A stretch of 64,000 nt of DNA from JAVJSD01 sp040219575 (GTDB lineage Bacteria > Planctomycetota > Planctomycetia > Pirellulales > Pirellulaceae), in the NCBI GenBank assembly GCA_040219575.1, contig JAVJSD010000083.1, forward strand, positions 1-64,000, given 5' to 3'. Shown in pieces: positions 1 through 9,703 of this stretch (its first letter is position 1; the number at the start of each line of letters is the position of its first letter). Both the position numbers and the translations under genes were made by a program. The notes under the pieces were generated by a model. That model was not told the DNA's origin. It worked only from the letters and a program-made list of their open reading frames with translations, and made no database searches.

Positions 1-192
1 AGAACTGACGCCGCGCGAATTCACAACTCAAAACAAACATCCTCAAACGCCGCTCCTTCCCCTCAGCCAGCCTCACGACTGCTTGGGACAGGTGCGGCGA
101 ATAGACCTCCGTTCCGCAATGCTGTTACTTCAACAGTCTCCTTCGGCTTGCCGTTAAACGAATCGAATCGAAAGGAAACCATAGAAAACACG
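1..192. other. Left edge, no supported gene
   Basis: This stretch lies downstream of nuoL, where nuoM would be expected on the minus strand. I see no convincing NuoM start before the edge. It contains one copy of a dispersed repeat (CTTCGGCTTGCCGTTAAACG at 141-160) that recurs near 29898 and, inverted, near 54005. Confidence 0.5.
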
Positions 193-2631
193 TCAACCTG
201 CGAATAACATGCGGGCCGTGATCAGAATCAACACGCCCAGCGCCATCGCCAGGGCGTAGAACTGCACCAGGCCCATTTGCAGCGACCGCATCAGCGAGCC
301 GATCCACACCGGGATGCGGCCGATGGTGTTCACCAAACCGTCGATCACCCAGCGGTCGATCCAGTAGCTGACCGCGGCCGCGAACCGCAGCGGCGCGACG
401 ATCACCCACTGATAAACCTCGTCGAGATAAAACTTGTCGCGCGACAGCCGGTACGGCGAGATGTAGTAGCCGATCCATAGCGGCGTCGCCAGCAGCAGCA
501 GGATCAACAGGATCGCGTAGCCCAGCAGCGACACCAGCCAGCCGAGGCCGATCGACTGCGCGGTCCGCTTGATCCAGCCGATCCAGCCGATCCGCTGCAG
601 GGCGCTGACCGTTTGCGGATCGGCCAGGCGAATCAGCCATTCGAAATTCAGCAGCGAGGCCAGCCGGTCGATCTGCTGGGATTCCCCCAGGTAGAAATAC
701 GCCGCCAGGCCGATGCCGCAAAACGCCACCAGCGTGCTGAGGGCGGCCACGTCGAAATGGAACTCGCCGGGCTGCGTTGTCAGCGACACGGCGCCCAGTC
801 CCAGCGACGGGGCGCCGGCCAGGAACGATGCGAACAGGTTGCCCGCGCCGTCGATGTACGAACGGTCGAACACCATGCCCACCAGGAAAGCGCCGATCGC
901 CAGAATGACCAGCGGCGCGGTCATCGGCAGCGGCGATTCGTGCGCGTGGTCTCCCGCTTCCGCCGGGACCCGTAATTCCCCGCAAAACGTCATGAAATAC
1001 GCGCGGAACGTGTAGAAGGCGGTCAGCAGCGCGGTCGCCAGCGCCGCCCAGTACAGCACCTGGAACACCCTGCCGGCGACTTCCGCGTCCAGCAGCGTGA
1101 ATTCGGGCGGCTTGGGCGCGTCGTCGGGAACCTGCACGGGGTGATTGATCGCTCCGGCGTGTTCGCCGTCGTGGTGCAGAAGTTCGTGCACCTTGTCGTG
1201 CACGGCGCCGACGATGCTGTCCTTACTCCAGAAACCCGCGAAGGGCGGCACGCCGGCCAACGCCAGACTGCCGATCAAGAAAGTCCAGTGGGTGATCGGC
1301 ATGATTCGCCGCAGGCCGCCGAAACGCCGCATGTCGATCACGTTGCCCATGGCGTGCATCACGCTGCCCGCCCCCAAGAACAGCAGCGCCTTGAAAAAGG
1401 CGTGCGTGAACAGGTGGAACATGCCCGAGGTAATGCCGGCCAGACTGCCGACGCCCAGGGCCAGGAACATGTAGCCGAGTTGGCTGATGGTCGAGTACGC
1501 CAGCACGCGTTTAAGATCGAACTGCGTCAGCGCGATCAGTGCGGCCAAGAGGGCCGTGACGCCGCCGATCACCGCCACCAGCAGCTGCGTCTCGGGCGAG
1601 ATCACGAACAGCGGCGTGCAGCGGACCACCATGTACACGCCCGCCGTGACCATCGTGGCGGCGTGAATCAGCGCGCTGACGGGCGTGGGGCCCTCCATCG
1701 CGTCGGGCAGCCAGACATGCAGCGGAAACTGCGCGCTCTTGCCGCAGGCGCCCAGCATCAGCAGCGTACAGATGGCCGGCACCAGCCACGGAAATTCCTG
1801 CTGCTTGTAATCGGCGGCGGTGATGCGATCGTGAGAGAACATGCCCTCGACGGTGTTCGCGGGTGCAGCGACGCCCTCGGCCTCCTCGGCCGACCACACG
1901 ACCGCCGTGTGCCCGTCCTGGCCCGGCGTGTGGAAGTTCAGCGTGCCGTAATACGTCCAAATCAAGAACACGCCCAGCAGAAAGGCGAAGTCGCCGACGC
2001 GATTCACCAGGAACGCCTTCTTGCCGGCGGCGGCCGCTTCGGGCTTCTCGTACCAGAAGCCGATCAGCAGGTAGCTGCACAGGCCGACCGCCTCCCAGAA
2101 GACGAACAGCAACAGGAAGTTGCTCGCGGCCACCAGCATCGTCATCGAGAACACGAACAGCCCGACGTAGGCGAAGAACCGCCAGAAGCCGCGGTCGCCC
2201 TGCATGTAGCCAACGGCGTAAACGGCCACCAGCGAACCGACGAAGGTGACCATCGCCAGCATCATGGCGGTCAGCGCGTCGGCGCGCAGGGTGATGTCGA
2301 CGACAAAGTTGCTCATCGGTCCGGCCGCGCCGCGCACGACCGGTTCGGCGTCTTGCGGAACCGACGCCCAGGTCCACAGCGTGACGGCCCGCTCAAAGCA
2401 CTGGCCTTCGGCGGCGGACTCGCTGGCGTCGAGTTCGGCCTGTCCTTGCATCACCTCGGTCAGCAGGATCAGGCTGCACAGGCACGACAGCATGATGCCC
2501 GCCACTACCGGCACCGAAGGCAACAGCGGATGCAGTCGTTGCGTGAACGGCCCGACCAGCGCGGTGATGACGGCGGCCGCCAACGGCAGCGCCGGAATCG
2601 CGATCAGCAGCAGGATGAAAAGGTCGGTCAT
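193..2631 (-). CDS. nuoL: NADH-quinone oxidoreductase subunit L
   Basis: Membrane-arm subunit of complex I, one of the antiporter-like proton-pumping subunits. The 812-residue protein is strongly hydrophobic and carries the family core (around residue 310, HVWLPDAMEGPTPVSALIHA) and a long C-terminal region of further helices, as expected for the NuoL lateral helix and its anchor. Two polar loops, near residues 60-105 and 230-275, are longer than in Escherichia coli NuoL. It ends the visible part of the nuo operon; nuoM and nuoN would follow beyond the left edge. Identification is by motif and operon order. Confidence 0.95.
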   Translation of the reverse strand: MTDLFILLLIAIPALPLAAAVITALVGPFTQRLHPLLPSVPVVAGIMLSCLCSLILLTEVMQGQAELDASESAAEGQCFERAVTLWTWASVPQDAEPVVRGAAGPMSNFVVDITLRADALTAMMLAMVTFVGSLVAVYAVGYMQGDRGFWRFFAYVGLFVFSMTMLVAASNFLLLFVFWEAVGLCSYLLIGFWYEKPEAAAAGKKAFLVNRVGDFAFLLGVFLIWTYYGTLNFHTPGQDGHTAVVWSAEEAEGVAAPANTVEGMFSHDRITAADYKQQEFPWLVPAICTLLMLGACGKSAQFPLHVWLPDAMEGPTPVSALIHAATMVTAGVYMVVRCTPLFVISPETQLLVAVIGGVTALLAALIALTQFDLKRVLAYSTISQLGYMFLALGVGSLAGITSGMFHLFTHAFFKALLFLGAGSVMHAMGNVIDMRRFGGLRRIMPITHWTFLIGSLALAGVPPFAGFWSKDSIVGAVHDKVHELLHHDGEHAGAINHPVQVPDDAPKPPEFTLLDAEVAGRVFQVLYWAALATALLTAFYTFRAYFMTFCGELRVPAEAGDHAHESPLPMTAPLVILAIGAFLVGMVFDRSYIDGAGNLFASFLAGAPSLGLGAVSLTTQPGEFHFDVAALSTLVAFCGIGLAAYFYLGESQQIDRLASLLNFEWLIRLADPQTVSALQRIGWIGWIKRTAQSIGLGWLVSLLGYAILLILLLLATPLWIGYYISPYRLSRDKFYLDEVYQWVIVAPLRFAAAVSYWIDRWVIDGLVNTIGRIPVWIGSLMRSLQMGLVQFYALAMALGVLILITARMLFAG

Positions 2632-2650
2632 TGGTTTCGGCGAGGCTCCT

Positions 2651-2716
2651 GTCGCGGAACTCGTATTCGCTCCGTCATGGTTCGCGGATCCGCGGAAGTC
2701 TCCCGACTTCCGCCAC
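2651..2716. repeat. Degenerate GTAGC-family double-hairpin element
   Basis: This fills the nuoL-nuoK gap. The right half is intact as a hairpin (CGGAAGTC-TCCC-GACTTCCG). The left half is decayed to GTCGCGGAACTCG. It matches the bipartite elements described at 6015, 27246 and elsewhere. Confidence 0.6.
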
Positions 2717-2721
2717 CTGGG

Positions 2722-3165
2722 TCACACGCGGCTGCGGTGCAACTCGCGTTCGGGCTGTTCTTCCGGCTCCACGCCGGCCGGGGTGAGGTGCGGCCACAGA
2801 CGCTCTTCGATCCGTTCCTCGGGCAGATTGCGATCCACGAAGGCGGGTTGCCCTTCCTCGCGCATCTCCTGCCAGAAGGCGATATCAAGACGTCCACTCT
2901 TCTTGAACAACATCAGTATCAAGGCCAGCCCGATGCCCGCCTCGCAAGCGGCCACGGCGATGATGAACAGCACCAACATCTGTCCGCCCCAGTCGCCGTG
3001 GTAACCGCTCCAGGCGACGAGGCTCAGCGACACGCCTTGCAGCATCATCTCGGCCGAGATGAACATCACAATCATGTTCCGCCGCACGACGAACCCCGTC
3101 AGCCCGATGGCGAACAGGGCGGCGCCGACGACGAGGAAATTCTTCAGCAGAACGACGTCACCCAT
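2722..3165 (-). CDS. nuoK: NADH-quinone oxidoreductase subunit K, long C-terminal tail
   Basis: Membrane subunit of complex I. Residues 1-95 form the usual three-helix NuoK core with the conserved membrane glutamates (MFISAEMMLQG near residue 38 and VAACEAGIGLAL near residue 75). About 50 extra polar residues follow, rich in Glu, Arg and Pro, which the roughly 100-residue family does not normally have. The start overlaps the end of nuoJ by 8 bp, so the two are probably translationally coupled. The tail could be lineage-specific or the result of stop-codon loss; it reads to a stop just before the decayed repeat at 2651-2716. Confidence 0.93.
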   Translation of the reverse strand: MGDVVLLKNFLVVGAALFAIGLTGFVVRRNMIVMFISAEMMLQGVSLSLVAWSGYHGDWGGQMLVLFIIAVAACEAGIGLALILMLFKKSGRLDIAFWQEMREEGQPAFVDRNLPEERIEERLWPHLTPAGVEPEEQPERELHRSRV

Positions 3166-4012
3166 GGGTTGCGCCTCCTTGGCGGATTGCGGCGGCTGCG
3201 CGCGACGGGCGTCCGTGAATGACGATCGCCAACGCCCCCACCAGCGCCGCCAAGAGCAGGGTGCCCGCCACTTCGACGGAGATCAGGTGTTGGCTGAACA
3301 GCACGCGCCCGAGTCCGGCCATGTGCGTGGCGCCGTCGTCGATCCCCAGTTCCGGCTTGCCGGCGGCGACGTGTTCGGTGAGCAACTGATCGTCGAGGTG
3401 CGTGATTTCGTAGGTCATGCCGCCGATGATGGCGACCGCGGACAGCACGGCGAACGTGGTGGCGAACGGGCCCCACGTGATGCGATCGTAGAAGGTGTGT
3501 CCCTCGGGCTGCGCCAGCATGAGCACGAACAGGAACATCACCAGGATCGCCCCGGCGTAGACCGCGATGGTGGCGACGGCCAGAAACTGCGCCTGCTGAA
3601 ACAGGAGCAGTCCCGCGGTGGTGAGCAGCGTGAGTGCGAACCAGACGGCGCTATACACGGGGCTTCGCATCGAGATGGTGGCGATCGCGCCCAGCAGCGT
3701 GGCGCCGGCGAGCGTCCAGAACAAGATCTGGTGGAAGGTGTCGCCCATCCTCGGCAGGTACGCCGCCAATAGTCCCAGCGACACGGCCATCAGCAGCCAA
3801 CCGGTGGTGCGGCGAAAGCGGCCTACCGCCGACGGCAACAGCAGCCACAGCCCGATTCCTCCCACGATCAGCGACCATAGCAGAGGACAAGCGAGGTTGC
3901 TCAACCAGGCGGCGGATAGCGCCGCCGTCTCGTTCGCAGCGCCATCGGCGGCCGCGCTTTCAGCGGCGGGGGCGCCCGAAGCCTGCGCCAGCAGCAGCGG
4001 CAGTTGCATCAT
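3158..4012 (-). CDS. nuoJ: NADH-quinone oxidoreductase subunit J
   Basis: Membrane subunit of complex I, 284 residues with this start. An upstream in-frame extension exists but is only a shadow of nuoI. I chose the ATG at 4012 because it overlaps the nuoI stop as ATGA and begins a hydrophobic segment (MMQLPLLLAQ). An Ala-rich stretch follows, then five or more predicted helices including the family segment AVYAGAILVMFLFVLML near the middle. The extra N-terminal helices make it longer than E. coli NuoJ. Order nuoI-nuoJ-nuoK is canonical. Confidence 0.92.
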   Translation of the reverse strand: MMQLPLLLAQASGAPAAESAAADGAANETAALSAAWLSNLACPLLWSLIVGGIGLWLLLPSAVGRFRRTTGWLLMAVSLGLLAAYLPRMGDTFHQILFWTLAGATLLGAIATISMRSPVYSAVWFALTLLTTAGLLLFQQAQFLAVATIAVYAGAILVMFLFVLMLAQPEGHTFYDRITWGPFATTFAVLSAVAIIGGMTYEITHLDDQLLTEHVAAGKPELGIDDGATHMAGLGRVLFSQHLISVEVAGTLLLAALVGALAIVIHGRPSRAAAAIRQGGATHG

Positions 4013-4554
4013 GGCGAGACTCCTGACGAGCGGGACTTCATCGGCTCTTGGTCTTTGGTTTCGTCGTACACGCTGAGCAACTTCTCCTTGTCGAACACCA
4101 TCTCCTCGCGGCTGCGGCCGGTAAGGTTGTACAAACTGGTGAGTTCGATTGCATCCACGGGGCAGGCCTCCTCGCACATGCCGCAGTAAATGCAGCGCAG
4201 CTCGTCGATCGAAAAGCTCTCGGGGTACTTTTCACGATCGGGCCAGGGGCTTTCCACGCCGATGATGTCGATGCAATGCGCGGGACAGGCCGTGGCGCAC
4301 AGGAAGCAGGCCACGCACTTCACGCGGCCTTGCTCGTCCTTGTTCAGACGGTGCACGCCGCGATAAATGAGCGGGTTGGCGATCTGGGGTTCTTCTTCGG
4401 GATAGCTGGTGGTGACCGCGTGGCCCGTGAGCGAGCCCTTGAGGTGTTTGAAGGTGGTCGTCAGGCCTTGCGCGAACAGCGGCAAGTACATCTTGCCGGC
4501 CCAACCGAGCTCCGGTTCGTCGATCCACTTGATGGCGGGGTCGTCGGCTTTCAT
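4009..4554 (-). CDS. nuoI: NADH-quinone oxidoreductase subunit I (two 4Fe-4S clusters)
   Basis: Peripheral-arm ferredoxin-like subunit that carries clusters N6a and N6b towards the quinone site. The 181-residue protein shows two CxxCxxCxxxCP motifs (CVACFLCATACP near residue 72 and CIYCGMCEEACP near residue 114). The start is the ATG at 4554 (MKADDPAIKW); a longer reading frame upstream is the antisense shadow of nuoH. It lies 26 bp after nuoH, and its stop overlaps the nuoJ start. Confidence 0.95.
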   Translation of the reverse strand: MKADDPAIKWIDEPELGWAGKMYLPLFAQGLTTTFKHLKGSLTGHAVTTSYPEEEPQIANPLIYRGVHRLNKDEQGRVKCVACFLCATACPAHCIDIIGVESPWPDREKYPESFSIDELRCIYCGMCEEACPVDAIELTSLYNLTGRSREEMVFDKEKLLSVYDETKDQEPMKSRSSGVSP

Positions 4555-4580
4555 GATGCGATGCGTCGTCTCTTGCGATT

Positions 4581-5876
4581 CTAGAGTTGCCAGTCCACGT
4601 CGTACTCGTCCAACTCCCGCACGGGGCGGTTGTCGGTCACCAGCGGGCCGATCATCGACACGGCGAACCAGGCGGCGCCGCACACCACCCAGGCGATGAC
4701 GATCAAGATCAGCGTGATGACGATTCCCCCTTGCGCGGCGAACTGGTGCTGCAGTTCGTTGAACACCGCCACGGCCACCAGGTTGACCATTCCCAACGGC
4801 AACATCACCTTCCAGGCCAGGGCCATCAGTTGATCGAAACGAAATCGCGGCCAACTCCAACGGACCAGCATGAAGAACAAGATCACCAGGAACACTTTCG
4901 TCAGCAGCACGAACACGCGGACGGCCGCCTCGAGCCACATCAGTCCGGTGCTGCCGGTGCCCCAACCGGTCAGTTCGAAGGCGGTTCCCGTCAGTCCCCA
5001 GAAATGCCATCCGCCGAGAAACAGAATCACGATCAACAGCGCGGCGGTGATCATGTGCAGGAACTCGCCCACCAGCATCAGCAGCAGTTTCATGCCCGCG
5101 TACTCGGTGTGGTAGCCGCCGATCAACTCCTGCTCGGCCTCGGGCAGGTCGAACGGAAGCCGGGCCGCCTCGGCGAAGGCGGCGATGCCGAACACGATGA
5201 ATCCCAGCGGTTGCAGCAGCAGGAACCACACGCCCGATTCGAACTGGGCGCCGATGATCTGCGTCATGTCGAGCGAACCGGAAGCCAACACCACGCCCAA
5301 CAGCCCCAAGCCGAGCGGCAATTCGTAGGCGATCAACTGGGCGCTGGAGCGGAGTCCTCCCAAAAAGCTGTACTTGTTGTTGCTGGCCCAACCACCCAGG
5401 ATCACGCCGTAGACGGCGATGCTCCCCAAGGCGAAGACAAACAGCACGGCGACGTTCATTCCGGGGGCGACGACCATGCTGACCTGCGATTCACCGGGCG
5501 CGGCGGATTGAATCGACACCGCGCCGTCCTGGCCTTGGGCGACGTGAATCGGAAGCAAGCTTCCAAAGGGAATCACCGCAAAAGCCGCCAGCGCCGCCAC
5601 CAGGATCACGATCGGCGCGAGCAAGAAGAGCCGCTTGTCGACATGCGCCGGCGTGTACTCCTCCTTGAGGATGAATTTGAGTCCGTCGGCCAGCGGCTGG
5701 CCAAGCCCGAACAGCCGGATCTTCGTCAGCGGAATGCCGACGCGGTTCGGCCCGTGCCGGTCTTGCACCCAGGCCGCCATCCGCCGCTCCAGCAACACCA
5801 GATACGCTGCGGCGGTCATCAGCCCGCCGATGAGCAGTCCGATTTTGACGAGAGATTCGAGGAGGATGGCGTTCAT
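4581..5876 (-). CDS. nuoH: NADH-quinone oxidoreductase subunit H
   Basis: Membrane subunit that forms most of the quinone-binding chamber of complex I. The 431-residue, eight-or-more-helix protein carries family motifs: RRMAAWVQDRHGPNRVG near residue 30 and LPEAEQELIGGYHTEYAG near residue 225. A loop of about 30 polar residues near position 115 is an insertion relative to E. coli. The preceding gap to nuoG (5877-6167) is unusually long for this operon and contains repeat arrays. Confidence 0.95.
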   Translation of the reverse strand: MNAILLESLVKIGLLIGGLMTAAAYLVLLERRMAAWVQDRHGPNRVGIPLTKIRLFGLGQPLADGLKFILKEEYTPAHVDKRLFLLAPIVILVAALAAFAVIPFGSLLPIHVAQGQDGAVSIQSAAPGESQVSMVVAPGMNVAVLFVFALGSIAVYGVILGGWASNNKYSFLGGLRSSAQLIAYELPLGLGLLGVVLASGSLDMTQIIGAQFESGVWFLLLQPLGFIVFGIAAFAEAARLPFDLPEAEQELIGGYHTEYAGMKLLLMLVGEFLHMITAALLIVILFLGGWHFWGLTGTAFELTGWGTGSTGLMWLEAAVRVFVLLTKVFLVILFFMLVRWSWPRFRFDQLMALAWKVMLPLGMVNLVAVAVFNELQHQFAAQGGIVITLILIVIAWVVCGAAWFAVSMIGPLVTDNRPVRELDEYDVDWQL

Positions 5877-5914
5877 GGAGTAGGTTCGCCCGCAGGCAAG
5901 GGAATGCGTAATTC

Positions 5915-6137
5915 AAATGACCAATGACCAAGCACCAATGACTAGCGCCAGGTGCGACACGGGCCGACGGGAAGCAATTGGTTCACTCGTGCTGCGTTAT
6001 CCCTAAAATTTCGGGTAGCAGAAGTCGTGAGACTTCTGGAAGCTCAGCGTCGTCACGAATTCCTGAACTCTCACGAGTTCAGCTACTCTAAGATCAAGCC
6101 GTCACAATGCATTAGTCATTAGTTATTAGTCATTAGG
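5915..6137. repeat. Insert bounded by inverted heptamer arrays, no gene inside
   Basis: The left array at 5915-5942 is four consecutive 7-bp units (AAATGAC, CAATGAC, CAAGCAC, CAATGAC). The right array at 6110-6137 is four 7-bp units (CATTAGT, CATTAGT, TATTAGT, CATTAGG), which on the other strand read as TAATGAC-like units. So both ends share the YAATGAC consensus in inverted orientation. Between them lie about 165 bp containing the double-hairpin element at 6015-6086 and no coding sequence. The insert takes up nearly all of the nuoG-nuoH gap. Confidence 0.7.
6015..6086. repeat. GTAGC-family double-hairpin element (GTGA-loop type)
   Basis: The left hairpin is AGAAGTC-GTGA-GACTTCT and the right hairpin is CTGAACTC-TCAC-GAGTTCAG. 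The outer ends are GTAGC and GCTAC, so the whole element is also an inverted repeat. It is nested inside the heptamer-array insert. Confidence 0.8.
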
Positions 6138-6167
6138 AGCAATCGCGGCGCCCACGTTGGACGTTTC

Positions 6168-7775
<1,608 letters not shown>

Positions 7776-8283
7776 GGTGAGTGGTGAGTGGGTGAGTAGG
7801 TGAGGGTTTTTGGTGGCTATTTGCCTTGGCCTTGCTTGGATCGCCTTAGGTAGGCGATGTAGCTGTTGATTCGGGCGATTAGAGTGCCGCCTTCCTTTTT
7901 CAATTGGGCGGCGAGGTTCTTGTCGCCAAATTGTTCGTCGAGGCAGATATTAAAGTCGTCCATCAATTCAGCAATCGATCCTCGTGCAATGCGGTAAAAG
8001 TGTATGTTCTCCAGGTAATGCCAGCGACCATGGCCTTCGGCGATGTTGTTCGTCACGGAAACCGCCGCACGCCGCATCTGTTTTTCGAGGCAATATCGTT
8101 CCGAGGAAGGCAATTGTCTCAGCAACCGATAGACCTTCGTCCGAAACGCACGCGCCGCGTTGTACAACTCGAAATCATCCAGACTGTAACGACTGTCGTA
8201 GCTCATGTTGAAGCCCCATCAACACGCGAAACGTCAAACTGATGTCATCACTCCACCGACTCACTTACTCACCTACTCACTCC
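7776..8283. mobile_element. Insert bounded by inverted octamer arrays, carrying an IVP gene
   Basis: The segment fills the nuoF-nuoG gap exactly. Its first base follows the nuoG start codon and its last base precedes the nuoF stop. The left end (7776-7805) is an array of GGTGAGT/GGGTGAGT/AGGTGAGG units. The right end (about 8258-8283) is an array of GACTCACT/TACTCACC/TACTCACT units, the inverted version. A perfect 13-bp inverted repeat (GTGAGTAGGTGAG) lies at 7792-7804 and 8268-8280. The core holds one complete four-helix-bundle gene and looks less GC-rich than its neighbours. No transposase is present. Calling it mobile is inference from structure. Confidence 0.55.
7817..8206 (-). CDS. Four-helix bundle protein (IVP / S23-type)
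   Basis: A 129-residue all-helical protein with the family signature of 23S-rRNA intervening-sequence proteins (TIGR02436 type): an N-terminal DLELY-like segment (LDDFELYNAARAF), RRAAVSVTNNIAEGHGR near residue 45, FYRIARGSIAELMDDF near 72, and a final helix LIARINSYIAYLRR. The family is related to Avd, the accessory protein of diversity-generating retroelements, but its function is unknown. No rRNA surrounds it here; it sits alone inside an array-bounded insert in the nuo operon, in the same direction as the operon, so it is probably co-transcribed. Confidence 0.9.
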   Translation of the reverse strand: MSYDSRYSLDDFELYNAARAFRTKVYRLLRQLPSSERYCLEKQMRRAAVSVTNNIAEGHGRWHYLENIHFYRIARGSIAELMDDFNICLDEQFGDKNLAAQLKKEGGTLIARINSYIAYLRRSKQGQGK

Positions 8284-9633
8284 CTACCAGTGCGAAGCAA
8301 CCAACGGCACCGGCGAAGTCTCCTCGTATCCTAGCGGGTTGCTTTTCTTGATATAGTCTTCGAATTCGCCGCGGAATTTGCGGATGGCGTTTTTGATCGG
8401 CCAGGCGGCGCCGTCGGCGAGTCCGCAGATGGTGGTGCCGGGCATGATGCCGATGTTGTCGCCGATCTCCAGCAACAGATCCAAGTCGATCAATCGCCCT
8501 TTGCCGGCGCGGATGCGGTCGAGCATCTTCAGCGACCAATTCGTGCCTTCGCGACAGGGCGTGCACTGGCCGCAACTCTCATGGGCGAAGAACCGACAAC
8601 TGTTGTGCAGAAAATCGACGATCGAGACCGTTTCGTCGAGCACCACCACCGCGGCGGTTCCCAGTCCCAGGCAGCCGTACTTGCCCGGGCCCTTGAAATC
8701 GAGCGGACAGTCGAACTCGCCCGCCTTCAAAAGGCCCATGCTGATTCCGCCGGGGATGACGGCCTTCGCTCCGCGTTTCTTCCACACGCCGCCGCCGAAG
8801 TCGTTGATCAGTTCCCCGACGGTGATCCCGAGCGGCGCCTCGTAGCAACCTGGCTTTTCAACGTGCCCGCTCAGGCAATACAGCTTGGGGCCGAAGCTGC
8901 CCGGATCACGCTTGTCTTCCGGATCGGGCGGGACGCCGATCGACCGGAACCAGTCCACGCCCCGGTTGGCGATGTGCGTGACGCAGGCGGCGGTTTCGAC
9001 GTTGTTGACCACTGTCGGCTTGCGGAAGGCGCCTTCCACCGCGGGAAACGGCGGTTTGATCCGCGGCCAGGCGCGTTTTCCTTCCAGGCTTTCAATCAGC
9101 CCGGTTTCCTCGCCGCAGATGTACGCCGCCGCGCCGCGGTGAACGTAGACATCGAGCGAGAACTCGCCTCCCAGCAGGTTCTGGCCCAGGTAGCCCGCCT
9201 CGTAACACTCGGAGATGGCCTGCTCCAGCCGCTTGTAGCAAGTGGGGTACTCGTAGCGCAAGTAGATGTAGGCGGTGCTGGCCCGGGTGGCGTAACAACT
9301 GAGGATCAGGCCTTCGAGCACCTGATGCGGATCCTCTTCCATGAGGATGCGATTGTTGAACGTGCCGGGCTCGCTTTCGTCGGCGTTGAGGCAGAAGTAG
9401 ACGGGGCCCGGATGCTCCTTGGGGAGGAACGTCCACTTGAGTCCGCAAGGAAAGCCGGCCCCGCCGCGGCCGCGCAATCCGCTGTCCTTGACCAACTGGA
9501 TCACGTCGTCGGGCGAATTCTCCTTGAGAATCCGCTTGAGCGACTGGTAGCCTCCCGACTGCTCGTAGACGCGCAGCGTGTGGCTGTCTTCCTTGTCGAT
9601 ATTGGCGAGCAGTACGGGTTCGAAGTCAGGCAC
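8284..9633 (-). CDS. nuoF: NADH-quinone oxidoreductase subunit F
   Basis: NADH-binding flavoprotein of complex I; it carries FMN and the first 4Fe-4S cluster N3. The 449-residue protein has the glycine-rich NADH site (GRGGAGFPCGLKW near residue 54), the FMN region (NADESEPGTFNNR near 85), a second Gly-rich segment (YICGEETGLIESLEG near 170) and the cluster motif ESCGQCTPCREG near residue 348. The gap from nuoE is 70 bp and contains a palindrome; downstream it runs directly into the octamer-bounded insert. Confidence 0.96.
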   Translation of the reverse strand: MPDFEPVLLANIDKEDSHTLRVYEQSGGYQSLKRILKENSPDDVIQLVKDSGLRGRGGAGFPCGLKWTFLPKEHPGPVYFCLNADESEPGTFNNRILMEEDPHQVLEGLILSCYATRASTAYIYLRYEYPTCYKRLEQAISECYEAGYLGQNLLGGEFSLDVYVHRGAAAYICGEETGLIESLEGKRAWPRIKPPFPAVEGAFRKPTVVNNVETAACVTHIANRGVDWFRSIGVPPDPEDKRDPGSFGPKLYCLSGHVEKPGCYEAPLGITVGELINDFGGGVWKKRGAKAVIPGGISMGLLKAGEFDCPLDFKGPGKYGCLGLGTAAVVVLDETVSIVDFLHNSCRFFAHESCGQCTPCREGTNWSLKMLDRIRAGKGRLIDLDLLLEIGDNIGIMPGTTICGLADGAAWPIKNAIRKFRGEFEDYIKKSNPLGYEETSPVPLVASHW

Positions 9634-9674
9634 GTTTCGAGGTGGGCTGGATTGAAAGGTGGAAGCAGGAAGCT

Positions 9675-9702
9675 GTACGAAGGACGTCGACGTCCGACGT
9701 AC
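9675..9702. repeat. Short palindromic element between nuoE and nuoF
   Basis: The centre is a perfect 14-bp palindrome, GGACGTCGACGTCC (9682-9695), with outer GTACGA/GACGTAC arms that extend it to 28 bp with small mismatches. It lies 1 bp beyond the nuoE stop. A related half-sequence (GTACGACGGACC) occurs near 22889. Confidence 0.5.
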
Positions 9703-9703
9703 G

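Noticed and set aside
1141..3222. Long plus-strand frame across nuoL and nuoK
   Set aside because: Translation is rich in Arg, Gln, His and Asp without hydrophobic pattern, typical of an antisense shadow of membrane-protein genes.
7817..8206. Diversity-generating retroelement around the Avd-like IVP gene
   Set aside because: There is no reverse transcriptase gene and no template/variable repeat pair nearby.
7776..8283. CRISPR array reading of the short tandem units
   Set aside because: Units are 7-10 bp with no spacers and are degenerate; there are no cas genes.
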